A stretch of DNA of 64,000 nt from UBA7672 sp963738625 (lineage in GTDB: Bacteria; Pseudomonadota; Alphaproteobacteria; Caulobacterales; Hyphomonadaceae): the NCBI GenBank assembly GCA_963738625.1, contig CAVTXH010000017.1:62001-126000 (forward strand). Direction: 5' to 3'. A program made the position numbers and the translations under genes. Positions 44,147-51,752 of this stretch are shown here, piece by piece. The stretch's first letter is position 1. Each line of letters begins with the position of its first letter. Under the pieces are notes generated by a model. The model saw only the letters and a program-made list of their open reading frames with translations, did not search any database and was not told where the DNA came from.

Positions 44147-45004
44147 TCAGCCATTCTCCCGGCGCGCCAGGAAGGCCAGGCGTTCGAAGAGCTGGATATC
44201 CTGCTCGTTCTTGAGCAGCGCGCCGTGCAGGGGAGGGACCAGCTTGTTCGGGTTCTTCTCGCGCAGCGTCTCGATGTCGATGTCTTCCGACATCAAGAGC
44301 TTCAGCCAGTCGAGCAGCTCCGATGTCGATGGCTTCTTCTTGAGGCCCGGCACGTCCCTCATTCGATAGAAGGTCGCCAGCGCCTCCGAGACGAGGCGCT
44401 TCTTGATGCCCGGGAAGTGGACGTCGACGATCTGGTTCATCGTCTCGTTGTCCGGGAATTTGATGTAGTGGAAGAAGCAGCGGCGCAGGAAAGCGTCCGG
44501 CAGCTCCTTCTCGTTGTTGGATGTGATGATGACGACCGGGCGAACCTTGGCTTTCACCGTCTCGTCGAGTTCGTAGACGTAGAACTCCATGCGGTCGAGC
44601 TCCTGCAGGAGGTCGTTCGGGAATTCGATGTCGGCCTTGTCGATCTCGTCGATCAGCAGCACGGGACGCACCGGCGCGGTGAACGCCTCCCAGAGCTTGC
44701 CCTTCTTGATGTAGTTGCGGATGTCCCTGGCGCGTTCTTCTCCAAGCTGGCCATCTCTCAGGCGGGCGACCGCATCGTACTCATAAAGGCCCTGATGGGC
44801 CTTGGTGGTCGACTTGATGTGCCATTCGATGATCGGCATGCCCAGCGCGCGGGCGACCTCGATCGCCAGCACGGTCTTGCCGGTGCCCGGCTCGCCCTTG
44901 ACGAGCAGGGGGCGCTCGAGCGCGATCGATGCGTTCACGGCGACCTTCAGGTCGTCGGTCGCAACATAGTGGTCGCTTCCCTCGAAGCGCTTCTTGTCGG
45001 CCAT
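44147..45004 (-). CDS. MoxR-family AAA+ ATPase
   Basis: 285-residue AAA+ ATPase: Walker A GEPGTGKTV, Walker B VLLIDEIDKAD, sensor 1 VVIITSNNEKELPDA and the arginine-finger region FLRRCFFHYI. The MoxR class usually works with a vWA protein as a remodelling chaperone. The matching CoxE-like vWA gene is at 36446-37639, separated by five genes and the TIR fusion gene. The start at 45004 follows a gap without other candidates. Confidence 0.93.
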   Translation of the reverse strand: MADKKRFEGSDHYVATDDLKVAVNASIALERPLLVKGEPGTGKTVLAIEVARALGMPIIEWHIKSTTKAHQGLYEYDAVARLRDGQLGEERARDIRNYIKKGKLWEAFTAPVRPVLLIDEIDKADIEFPNDLLQELDRMEFYVYELDETVKAKVRPVVIITSNNEKELPDAFLRRCFFHYIKFPDNETMNQIVDVHFPGIKKRLVSEALATFYRMRDVPGLKKKPSTSELLDWLKLLMSEDIDIETLREKNPNKLVPPLHGALLKNEQDIQLFERLAFLARRENG

Positions 45005-45122
45005 CTCGAAAACCCCGCTGGTACAGTAAACAACAGGTTAGAGCGGATTTCCGTTCACGTGAAAAGCGGCGTCGCGCCACAGGCGCGAGGGAATAGGGAA
45101 CGGAGAATGGGGAGTAGGGAAT

Positions 45123-45180
45123 GGGGAGTAGGGAGTAGTTTTCGGGCGTTTAGCCATGGGAACACTACTCCCTACTCCCC
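45123..45180. repeat. 17-bp inverted repeat with flanking degenerate direct repeats
   Basis: GGGGAGTAGGGAGTAGT (45123-45139) and its exact complement (45164-45180) around a 24-nt loop. To the left, the unit GGGAATGGGGAGTAG recurs in imperfect form from 45098. The stem would be very stable. It lies between moxR and flbT in a gene-free stretch (45005-45297) and may be a dispersed element or a bidirectional terminator. Confidence 0.55.
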
Positions 45181-45297
45181 ACGCCCCTTCGGTTACTTCG
45201 GGGCAAGCAAAACTTAAGGAAGCGCGGCTAGACCCGTCAGGCGGCCACGTCCAGACTCCCGGCAAGTTGGGGGAGATGACCGGCCGGGAGGACTCGT

Positions 45298-45723
45298 ATG
45301 CCGCTCAAACTTTCGCTCAAACCGGGCGAACGCTTTGTCGTGAACGGCGCGGTCCTTCAGAATGGCGACCGCCGGGCCGTGCTGCTGTTGCAGAACAAGG
45401 CCTCCATCCTCCGCGAGAAGGACATCATCCAGCCCGACGACGTGAACACGCCGGCGCGGCGGATCTATTTCCCGATCATGATGATGTACCTCGATCCGCC
45501 CGAGGCGAACCGGTATTACGACGAGTTCGTGATGCGTCTGAACGAGTTCATGGGCGTCATCCGCTCCACCGATGTTCTCAAGGACTGCGTCTCCCTCTCC
45601 AGGGAGGTCATGGCGCAGGACTACTACAAGGCGCTCACAAGGTGCCGGAAACTGCTGGCTTACGAACAGGGGCTGTTAGGCAATGTCGATCCAGGCGTAT
45701 CAAGCGACAGCGCAGAAGACTGA
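45298..45723 (+). CDS. flbT: Flagellar biosynthesis repressor FlbT
   Basis: 141 residues matching FlbT (MPLKLSLKPGERFVVNGAVL; FPIMMMYLDPPEANRYYDEF). In Caulobacter FlbT binds the 5' leader of flagellin mRNA and promotes its decay until the hook is complete. It overlaps flaF by 41 bp in another frame, so the two are cotranscribed. The flagellin genes follow directly. Confidence 0.94.
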   Translation: MPLKLSLKPGERFVVNGAVLQNGDRRAVLLLQNKASILREKDIIQPDDVNTPARRIYFPIMMMYLDPPEANRYYDEFVMRLNEFMGVIRSTDVLKDCVSLSREVMAQDYYKALTRCRKLLAYEQGLLGNVDPGVSSDSAED

Positions 45724-46060
45724 AACTCCGCGCCAGACGGAGTATCGCGCCTTCGCCCTCGTCACGCGCGGGCTGATTGACGCTGCGGCTTTGCCGGCGA
45801 CAGAGTTCGGCCGCCGCAGCGAGGCGTTGGCGAAGAACCGCCAGCTCTGGGTCGTGCTGGCCGCTGACTGCGGCGTCGAAGGCAACGTGCTGCCTGCGGC
45901 GCTGCGCGCTCAGATCATCTCCCTGTCGATCTTCGTCGACAAGCATTCGCGCGCCGTGATGCGGGAAGGGGCCTCGTTCGACGTGTTGATCGACATCAAC
46001 CGTACGATCATGCAGGGACTGTCGCCTTCCCCAGCGTCCGCTGCGGCGCCGCAATACTGA
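45683..46060 (+). CDS. flaF: Flagellar biosynthesis regulator FlaF
   Basis: 125-residue FlaF (YRAFALVTRGLIDAA; LWVVLAADCGVEGNVLPAAL; INRTIMQGL). It is needed for flagellin synthesis and counteracts FlbT in Caulobacter. The ATG lies inside flbT. A small hairpin (CAATACT-N9-AGTATTG, 46052-46074) covers the stop codon. Confidence 0.93.
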   Translation: MSIQAYQATAQKTETPRQTEYRAFALVTRGLIDAAALPATEFGRRSEALAKNRQLWVVLAADCGVEGNVLPAALRAQIISLSIFVDKHSRAVMREGASFDVLIDINRTIMQGLSPSPASAAAPQY

Positions 46061-46139
46061 ATTCGACAGTATTGGTTAGCCGGCCGGCAGGAGTTCTATT
46101 ACCGATCCGACACCTCTAATTAAGATGTTTCCGGCAGTC

Positions 46140-46154
46140 TGGCGAAATGTCGGC
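46140..46154 (+). promoter_or_regulatory. Weak sigma-54-like promoter of flagellin 1
   Basis: TGGCGAAATGTCGGC has the GG-N10-GC spacing of sigma-54 promoters but only part of the -12 consensus. It lies 63 bp before the flagellin ATG. A hairpin (CCGATCA-AAA-TGATCGG, 46172-46188) follows at about +6 of the expected start. Confidence 0.35.
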
Positions 46155-46217
46155 GCAAAACGCGCTGGCGGCCGATCAAAATGATCGGTCTTCGACCCCA
46201 GAACGGAGACTACCGCT

Positions 46218-47489
46218 ATGATTAGCGTGAATAGCAACTACGGCGCAGCCATTGCGCTCCAATCCCTCAACTCCACCAACAGAGAACTCGACGAAGTCCA
46301 GAGCCGCATCAACACCGGCCTCAAAGTGTCGAGCGCAAAAGACAACGGCGCTGTGTTCGCTATCGCCCAGGGCCAACGCGCTCGCGTGAGCTCGCTCGCC
46401 TCGGTGAAAGACGGCATCGATCGCGTGACGAACGTTATCGACGCTGCTCTCAACGCCGGCAACGCGGTCTCCGACCTCCTCAACCAGCTGAAAGCCAAAG
46501 CGGTCGCGGCCCAGTCGTCCGACCTCTCGCAGTCTCAGCGTGACGCCTACCAGACCGACTTCAACCAGATCCGTTCGACCATCAACACCACGGTCAGCAC
46601 GGCTCTCGTGAACGGCGCCAACCTGGTCGACAACACGACCGCGACGATGCGCGTTCTGCAGTCGGACCTCAACACCGGCACGGGCGCCGGTTCGGTTGCG
46701 ACCGTCTCGGGCGCCGCCAAGCCGTCGACCGCGGTCACCCCGGCGCGTTCCGATCTGATGATCAACGCTTCGGAAGCCTGGGACGCCACCAACAACACGC
46801 TGGTCGCCAACGACTACGTCGTGTTCACTCAGGCCGGCAACACCTACGCCGTCCAGGTTACTGCGACGACCACGGTCCAGCAGTTCATTGACGGCGTTAA
46901 CGCCGCGACGGGCGGCCGTATCACGGCCTCCTACGACGACGCGACGGGCGTCCTGAGCTACCAGGCGAACGCCGCGATCGCGACTGCCGGCTTCACGGTC
47001 GACGTCGACTCGAACGCCACCGCCACGGGCACCGCCCGCCGGTCGGACTTCGTGAACGGCGTTGCGGCCGCCACCACGGCGACTGCGACCGACCAGGCCG
47101 ACACTCGTCCGAGCTCGGTCATGACGGTTTCCGGCTATGACTTCCGCGTCGGCGGCACGGGCGCTCTCAACTCGCTCCTGTCCCTCAACATCGGCGGCGC
47201 CACCACCACGGGCGCGACCGCTGCCGTTGCGGCTCTCGACACAGCGATTTCAACCCTGAACTCGCAACTCGCGACGATGGGTTCGCAGTCGAAAGCGCTC
47301 GACATCCAGAGCTCGTTCCTCACGAAGCTCTCGGACACGATCGAAAAAGGCCTGAGCAACCTCGTCGACGCTGACCTTGCGAAAGAATCGGCCCGCCTCC
47401 AGTCGCTGCAGATCAAGCAGCAGCTCGGTGCGCAGGCTCTCTCGATCGCGAACCAGGCGCCGTCGCTGCTCCTGTCGTTCTTCCGCTAA
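46218..47489 (+). CDS. Flagellin 1
   Basis: Filament subunit, 423 residues. The conserved D0/D1 N-terminal part (MISVNSNYGAAIALQSLNST, SGLKV-like NTGLKVSSAKDNGAVFAIAQ) and C-terminal part (DADLAKESARLQSLQIKQQL, LLSFFR) enclose a central variable region of about 150 residues rich in Thr/Ala. It is strongly similar to the next gene over its whole length. There is no signal peptide, as expected for flagellar type III export. Confidence 0.95.
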   Translation: MISVNSNYGAAIALQSLNSTNRELDEVQSRINTGLKVSSAKDNGAVFAIAQGQRARVSSLASVKDGIDRVTNVIDAALNAGNAVSDLLNQLKAKAVAAQSSDLSQSQRDAYQTDFNQIRSTINTTVSTALVNGANLVDNTTATMRVLQSDLNTGTGAGSVATVSGAAKPSTAVTPARSDLMINASEAWDATNNTLVANDYVVFTQAGNTYAVQVTATTTVQQFIDGVNAATGGRITASYDDATGVLSYQANAAIATAGFTVDVDSNATATGTARRSDFVNGVAAATTATATDQADTRPSSVMTVSGYDFRVGGTGALNSLLSLNIGGATTTGATAAVAALDTAISTLNSQLATMGSQSKALDIQSSFLTKLSDTIEKGLSNLVDADLAKESARLQSLQIKQQLGAQALSIANQAPSLLLSFFR

Positions 47490-47500
47490 TACCGGAAAGG

Positions 47501-47548
47501 GGCCGGCCGCCTCAGCGGCCGGCCCTGCCGGTTTCAGCACTTCTTTTT
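47501..47548 (+). terminator. Terminator after flagellin 1
   Basis: Perfect 10-bp stem GGCCGGCCGC-CTCA-GCGGCCGGCC at 47501-47524, extended by ACCGG/CCGGT outside. A T-rich stretch (TTCTTTTTT) ends at 47549. The T-run is 15-20 nt from the stem, so efficiency is uncertain. Confidence 0.6.
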
Positions 47549-47549
47549 T

Positions 47550-47872
47550 CCCGTCTTCGTCAGCACTCCCGAACGGATACCGCAAAGGCGGTCTTCGAAA
47601 GCGGAGGCATGGACGAAGCGTATCTACGACGCAAAGGCGGGCTGGTGGGCAGGCGGGCGTGGCCAGAATGGCCGCGCCCGCTTTCCGTTTGGGCGCCGCC
47701 ATCCAGGGCAGGCGCCGGCAAGTCCCGCCCGGCCGGGACTGGTTTTGGCCGGGCAAAACCTGCCGGGTCCAATCATTGCTGCCTAGCGCCCCTGACCTGA
47801 CATCCCCTGTCGTTAACTACGCAAAGCCCATCGCCACGGGGCTTTTGCCCATGGCCGTTAACCTTAACGGGT
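47550..47872. other. Intergenic stretch between flagellins 1 and 2
   Basis: No convincing gene; a 63-codon frame at 47609 has no ribosome-binding site. Small hairpins occur (GTCCCG-N6-CGGGAC and GGTTTT-N8-AAAACC around 47715-47760). GTTAACCTTAACGGG just before the promoter has two TTAA tetramers only 2 bp apart, not a CtrA box. Confidence 0.4.
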
Positions 47873-47887
47873 TGGCATGAGGCTTGT
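47873..47887 (+). promoter_or_regulatory. Sigma-54-like promoter of flagellin 2
   Basis: TGGCATGAGGCTTGT matches the consensus TGGCACG-N4-TTGC in all but two positions, 58 bp before the ATG. A hairpin (CGCCC-GCATT-GGGCG, 47906-47920) lies at about +7 of the expected start, as for flagellin 1. Confidence 0.5.
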
Positions 47888-47945
47888 ACCTGAGAGGCGG
47901 ACCGGCGCCCGCATTGGGCGTAAGCGAACTGACGGAGCTGATCCG

Positions 47946-49220
47946 ATGCTGAGCGTCAACACCAACTACAGCGCGATGGTCGCGCTCCAGAACCTCAACT
48001 ATACCAACAACGAACTGGAGACGGTGCAGAACAAGATCAGCACCGGCCTCAAGGTCGCCAACGCCAAGGACAATGGCGCGGTGTTCGCCATCGCCCAGGG
48101 CCAGCGCGCGAGGATTAGCGGCCTCGCCGCGGTTCGCGACGGCATCGATCGCGCCATCAACGTGGTCGACTCGGCGCTCAATGCCGGCAGCAAGGTCTCG
48201 GACCTGCTTGTCCAGCTCAAGGCCAAGGCCGTCGCGGCCCAGTCGGAAGATCTCTCCGCCTCGCAGCGCGACGCCTTCAACGGCGACTTCAACCAGCTGC
48301 GCAACACCATCAACACCATCGTCAGCACGGCGACCTTCAACGGCGCCAACCTGGTGGACAACACGACCCCGGCGCTGCGCGTGCTGCAGTCCGACCTCGA
48401 CACCGGCGTAGGCGCCGGCAACGTCGGCACGGTCACGGGCGCAACCAAGCCCGCTACGGCGACGACGCCGTCGCGGTCGGATCTGGTGATCAACGCGTCT
48501 GAAAGCTGGGATGCGGCCAACAACACCCTCGTCGCCAACGACTATGTCGTGCTCACGCAGGGCAACAACACCTACTCCGTCCAGGTCACGGCGACCACGA
48601 CGGTCCAGCAGCTGATCGACGGCGTCAACGCCGCGACGGGCGGCCGGATCACCGCCTCCTACAATGACGCGACCGGCATCATCTCCTACCAGGCCACCGC
48701 CGCCATCGCGACCGCCGCCTTTACCGTCGAGATCAACACGGCCGCCGACGGTTCGGGAACCGCCCGCCGGTCGGACTTCATCAACGGCGTCGCCGCTACC
48801 ACCGCGGCGGCCGCCGTGGACGCGGCGGACGCGCGCCCCAGCTCGACGGCGACCATCATCGGCTTCGACCTCAGGGTCGGCGGCACGGGCCCGCTGAACT
48901 CGCTGCTGACGCTCGACATCGGCGGCGCCACCACCACAGGCGCGGCAGCCGCCGTCGCGGCGCTCGACATAGCGATGACCGCGCTCAACTCGAACCTCGC
49001 CACGCTGGGTTCGCAGTCGAAGGCGCTGGACATCCAGCAATCCTTCCTCTCGACCCTGTCGGACACGGTCGAGAAGGGCGTTTCCAGCCTCGTCGACGCC
49101 GACCTGGCGAAGGAATCGGCCCGCCTGCAGTCGCTGCAGATCAAGCAGCAGCTCGGCGCCCAGGCCCTGTCGATCGCCAACCAGTCGCCGCAGGTCCTGC
49201 TGTCGCTGTTCCGCAGCTAG
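47946..49220 (+). CDS. Flagellin 2
   Basis: 424-residue flagellin starting MLSVNTNYSAMVALQNLNYT. It shares the ends and the unusual Thr/Ala-rich middle with flagellin 1, including the TATTTVQQ-I-DGVNAATGGR segment. The pair is a tandem duplication, diverged mainly by codon changes and a few substitutions. An in-frame upstream ATG at 47877 falls inside the promoter and is rejected. Confidence 0.95.
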   Translation: MLSVNTNYSAMVALQNLNYTNNELETVQNKISTGLKVANAKDNGAVFAIAQGQRARISGLAAVRDGIDRAINVVDSALNAGSKVSDLLVQLKAKAVAAQSEDLSASQRDAFNGDFNQLRNTINTIVSTATFNGANLVDNTTPALRVLQSDLDTGVGAGNVGTVTGATKPATATTPSRSDLVINASESWDAANNTLVANDYVVLTQGNNTYSVQVTATTTVQQLIDGVNAATGGRITASYNDATGIISYQATAAIATAAFTVEINTAADGSGTARRSDFINGVAATTAAAAVDAADARPSSTATIIGFDLRVGGTGPLNSLLTLDIGGATTTGAAAAVAALDIAMTALNSNLATLGSQSKALDIQQSFLSTLSDTVEKGVSSLVDADLAKESARLQSLQIKQQLGAQALSIANQSPQVLLSLFRS

Positions 49221-49245
49221 GCCCGGGCGAAAAGCGCCTGCGGTC

Positions 49246-49277
49246 AAGGCCGTCCGCGGTCGCATGCGGGCGGCCTT
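49246..49277. terminator. Possible terminator hairpin after flagellin 2
   Basis: 12-bp stem AAGGCCGTCCGC / GCGGGCGGCCTT with one G-T pair and an 8-nt loop, 25 bp after the stop. No T-run follows on the plus strand, so termination or mRNA-end protection are both possible. Confidence 0.4.
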
Positions 49278-49382
49278 CGCCGGTCCGGGGCCTCCCGCAA
49301 CGGTCTGTTAACCTTCGCTAACGAAGACTGACCCTGCATTGACGATTCGTTCACCATGACGGATCGGCCCTAGGAGGGGGTC

Positions 49383-50216
49383 ATGGTCGACAGGATCAAC
49401 AACTCGACCGGAGTGCTCGGCGCTCTCAAATACCTCCAGAGTTCGACATCCGACCTGTCGCGCGCCGAAGGACGCATATCCTCGGGCCTCAAGGTCAATT
49501 CGGCCCGGGACAACGCCACCGCCTACCACTCCGCCGAGATCATGAAGGCCCAGAGCGGCTCGCTCAACGCCGTCACCCTCAGCCTCAGCCGCGCCGAGTC
49601 CATCTCCGACACCGCCATCGGCGCCGCCGAGCAGATATCCAAACTCCTCATCGGGATGAAGGAGACCGTGGTCGCAGCCCAGGGCGAGGATCTCACCCCG
49701 CAGCAGCGCCAGGCCTACATGTCGCGGTTCGCCGAGCAGAAGATGCAGATCGAGACCTTCGTCCATAACGCCTCGTTCGACGATTCCAACATCCTCAACG
49801 GCTCCAAGCCCGCCGGCGTCAGCTTCATCGCCGATTCCGAAGCCACCGTCACGCTCACCCTTTCCGGCCGCAACTTCCTGCCGGGTCTCGGCATCGTCAC
49901 GCTCGACCAGTACGACGACCTGCACACGCCCGAAAGCGCCGCCGAGACGATGCGGTCGCTTGACCAGTCGATCAAGAATGTCGGCGAAGAGCTCACCGAG
50001 ATGGTCTCCGAGCGCAAGCGCATCGAGGCCCAGAAAGGCTTTGTCCTGAAGCTCGCCGATGCGCTGGCCAACGGCGTCGGCCGCATGGTCGACGCCGATC
50101 TCGGCCTCGAAAGCGCGCTGATCCAGGCGCTCCAGGTCAAGCAGGAGCTGAGCGCCCAGTCGGTCGGCATCGTCAACAACGCGCCGCACACCCTGCTGGC
50201 GCTGTTCCGCAACTAG
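49383..50216 (+). CDS. Short flagellin
   Basis: 277-residue flagellin, close to the length of Caulobacter flagellins. The ends are conserved (STSDLSRAEGRISSGLKVNS; MVDADLGLESALIQALQVKQ; LLALFRN), but the middle is short and unlike flagellins 1 and 2. GGAGGGGGTC precedes the ATG. No sigma-54-like promoter was found in front, so it may be differently timed. It could be a minor subunit near the hook. Confidence 0.93.
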   Translation: MVDRINNSTGVLGALKYLQSSTSDLSRAEGRISSGLKVNSARDNATAYHSAEIMKAQSGSLNAVTLSLSRAESISDTAIGAAEQISKLLIGMKETVVAAQGEDLTPQQRQAYMSRFAEQKMQIETFVHNASFDDSNILNGSKPAGVSFIADSEATVTLTLSGRNFLPGLGIVTLDQYDDLHTPESAAETMRSLDQSIKNVGEELTEMVSERKRIEAQKGFVLKLADALANGVGRMVDADLGLESALIQALQVKQELSAQSVGIVNNAPHTLLALFRN

Positions 50217-50253
50217 GCGCCCTCAATCTGGGCCCAAGCTGGGGCGAACCGGC

Positions 50254-50916
50254 ATGCTGAACGAACTCCAGGTCGAACAGGCGGTCGCCGCCTTCGTCAC
50301 CTTCTTCGTGGTGATCGACGCGGTCGGCGTCGCTCCCGTCTTCGCCTCGCTCACCGCTCCCGGCGGCGCCGCCTATGCGCGGCGCATGGCGATCAAGTCG
50401 ACCGTGGTCGCGACGCTGATCCTGTTCTTCTTCGCCTTCGTCGGGCCCTGGCTGCTCGATCATCTCGGCATCTCGCTCGATGCGTTCCGTGCCGCGGGCG
50501 GGGCGCTGCTCTTCCTCATCGCGCTTGAAATGGTGTTCGAGAAACGCCAGCAGCGCCAGAAGAGCAGGGCGGACCAGAAGCTCGCCGAGGAAGAGGCCGC
50601 CGGCCGCCTCGACGACATTTCCGTCTTCCCGATCGGCATCCCGATGATCGCCGGCCCGGGCTCGATCGCCACCGCCATGCTCTACATGCAGAACGCGGGC
50701 GCCGATCCCGTCGCCGTCGGCATCGTCTCGGCCGCGATCGGGCTCAACCTCGTCCTCACCGGCCTCATCTTCCTCGCCGCGGGCCCGCTGATGAAGGTGA
50801 TGGGGCAGAGCATTGCCGGCGCCATCACGCGCATCTTCGGCGTCATCCTCTCCGCGCTCGCGGTCCAGCTGATGATCGACGGGATCATCGGCGCGTTCGG
50901 CATACAGGCAGGCTAG
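50254..50916 (+). CDS. MarC-family integral membrane protein
   Basis: 220-residue protein with six predicted membrane helices. Family hallmarks are FFVVIDAVGVAPVFASLT, the FPIGIPMIAGPGSIATAM loop and the C-terminal LSALAVQLMIDGI. The transport role of MarC/UPF0056 is not settled. A charged loop (EKRQQRQKSRADQKLAEEEA) separates the two three-helix halves. Confidence 0.92.
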   Translation: MLNELQVEQAVAAFVTFFVVIDAVGVAPVFASLTAPGGAAYARRMAIKSTVVATLILFFFAFVGPWLLDHLGISLDAFRAAGGALLFLIALEMVFEKRQQRQKSRADQKLAEEEAAGRLDDISVFPIGIPMIAGPGSIATAMLYMQNAGADPVAVGIVSAAIGLNLVLTGLIFLAAGPLMKVMGQSIAGAITRIFGVILSALAVQLMIDGIIGAFGIQAG

Positions 50917-50984
50917 CCGCCGGGATTGCGGCGGCGACAGGACGACGCAATGCGGCCCTTCCAGCCAGCGGCGGGTCCAGCTCT

Positions 50985-51152
50985 GGGAGTAAAGGGAGTA
51001 AAGAGCATTCGCGTCTGGCTCGTCACGGCCTTTCGTGCTGTAAGCGTGCGACGACTGCTTCGACTGGCGCCCCGTCATCGGAGGCCGTCGCGTTCCCGCC
51101 CTGGCGCGGGAGCGTCATTTCTTAGGTCCAACAAGTCTTAGGTCCAACAAGT
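50985..51152. repeat. Two perfect tandem duplications between marC and the next gene
   Basis: GGGAGTAAA occurs twice in a row near 50985-51002. CTTAGGTCCAACAAGT occurs twice in a row at 51121-51136 and 51137-51152. Both look like recent slippage duplications. The remainder of 50917-51254 holds no gene, apart from a CGTTCCCGCCCTGGCGCGGGAGCG dyad at 51090-51113. Confidence 0.6.
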
Positions 51153-51254
51153 CAGCGTCAGGCGCCGCAATGTTGCGGCGCCGTCAGCAGCTGCGGGTTC
51201 GCCGGTTTCCACCGATCCGGGTCGGGACCCTGAACTCTGATTATGGAGATGCGT

Positions 51255-51530
51255 ATGAACCCGCCGGTCGACCACCAATCCGTCGAGATCGAGAGCTTCC
51301 AGGATACGGACCGTTCCGGCGCTCAAGGAAAAATACTTCTCCGGCCGCTGCGAGGCCAGAAATTCCCGGTCGCGCTTCGTCTGGAAGGCAATAAGAGCCT
51401 GGTGGACGACTATCCGGTTGGAACGCGATTCAAGGTGCAGGCGGCGCTGACCAACCGCCCAGGCGGCGGGCAGTATCTGTTCACATCCTGGCAGTGGGAT
51501 TCGCGGGTGCTTTCGCTGCCGACGGATTAG
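51255..51530 (+). CDS. Small hypothetical protein
   Basis: 91-residue soluble protein; GGAG at 51245-51248 is 6 nt from this ATG. The core, about residues 26-88, looks like a small beta-rich domain (GKILLRPLRGQKFPVALRLE; FKVQAALTNRPGGGQYLFTS; WQW). I do not recognise the family. It is flanked by related CGTTCCCGC...GCGGGA dyads, so it may have been moved as a unit. Confidence 0.6.
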   Translation: MNPPVDHQSVEIESFQDTDRSGAQGKILLRPLRGQKFPVALRLEGNKSLVDDYPVGTRFKVQAALTNRPGGGQYLFTSWQWDSRVLSLPTD

Positions 51531-51539
51531 CGGCCAGCC

Positions 51540-51571
51540 TCGTTCCCGCTGGCGCGGGTCGCGGGAACGCG
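51540..51571. terminator. Hairpin after the small hypothetical gene
   Basis: CGTTCCCGC-N11-GCGGGAACG, a perfect 9-bp stem just after the stop at 51530. No T-run. It resembles the dyad at 51090-51113 on the other side of the gene. Confidence 0.4.
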
Positions 51572-51752
51572 CCGGACTCTGTTGCATCCATCCTTGGATG
51601 GATTGAGCGCATGTCTGCGTCCGCCTAGGCTCGGATCGAGGCGATCAACTCCGCACGCGAGCGGAGGCCGGTTGCGTTCGAAGAACAGGCGGCGTCAGCT
51701 TGGCTGCCAGTTCACCTTCTCCCGCCCGAGTTTCGTCGCCACGGCGTTCACG

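Noticed and set aside
47609..47800. 63-codon frame between the long flagellins
   Set aside because: No ribosome-binding site, odd composition, lies in terminator and leader DNA.
47817..49265. Open frame of 482 codons opposite flagellin 2
   Set aside because: Arg/Val/Gly-rich shadow; the plus strand is clearly flagellin.
49303..49317. TTAACCTTCGCTAAC before the short flagellin as a CtrA box
   Set aside because: Only the first half matches TTAA-N7-TTAA.
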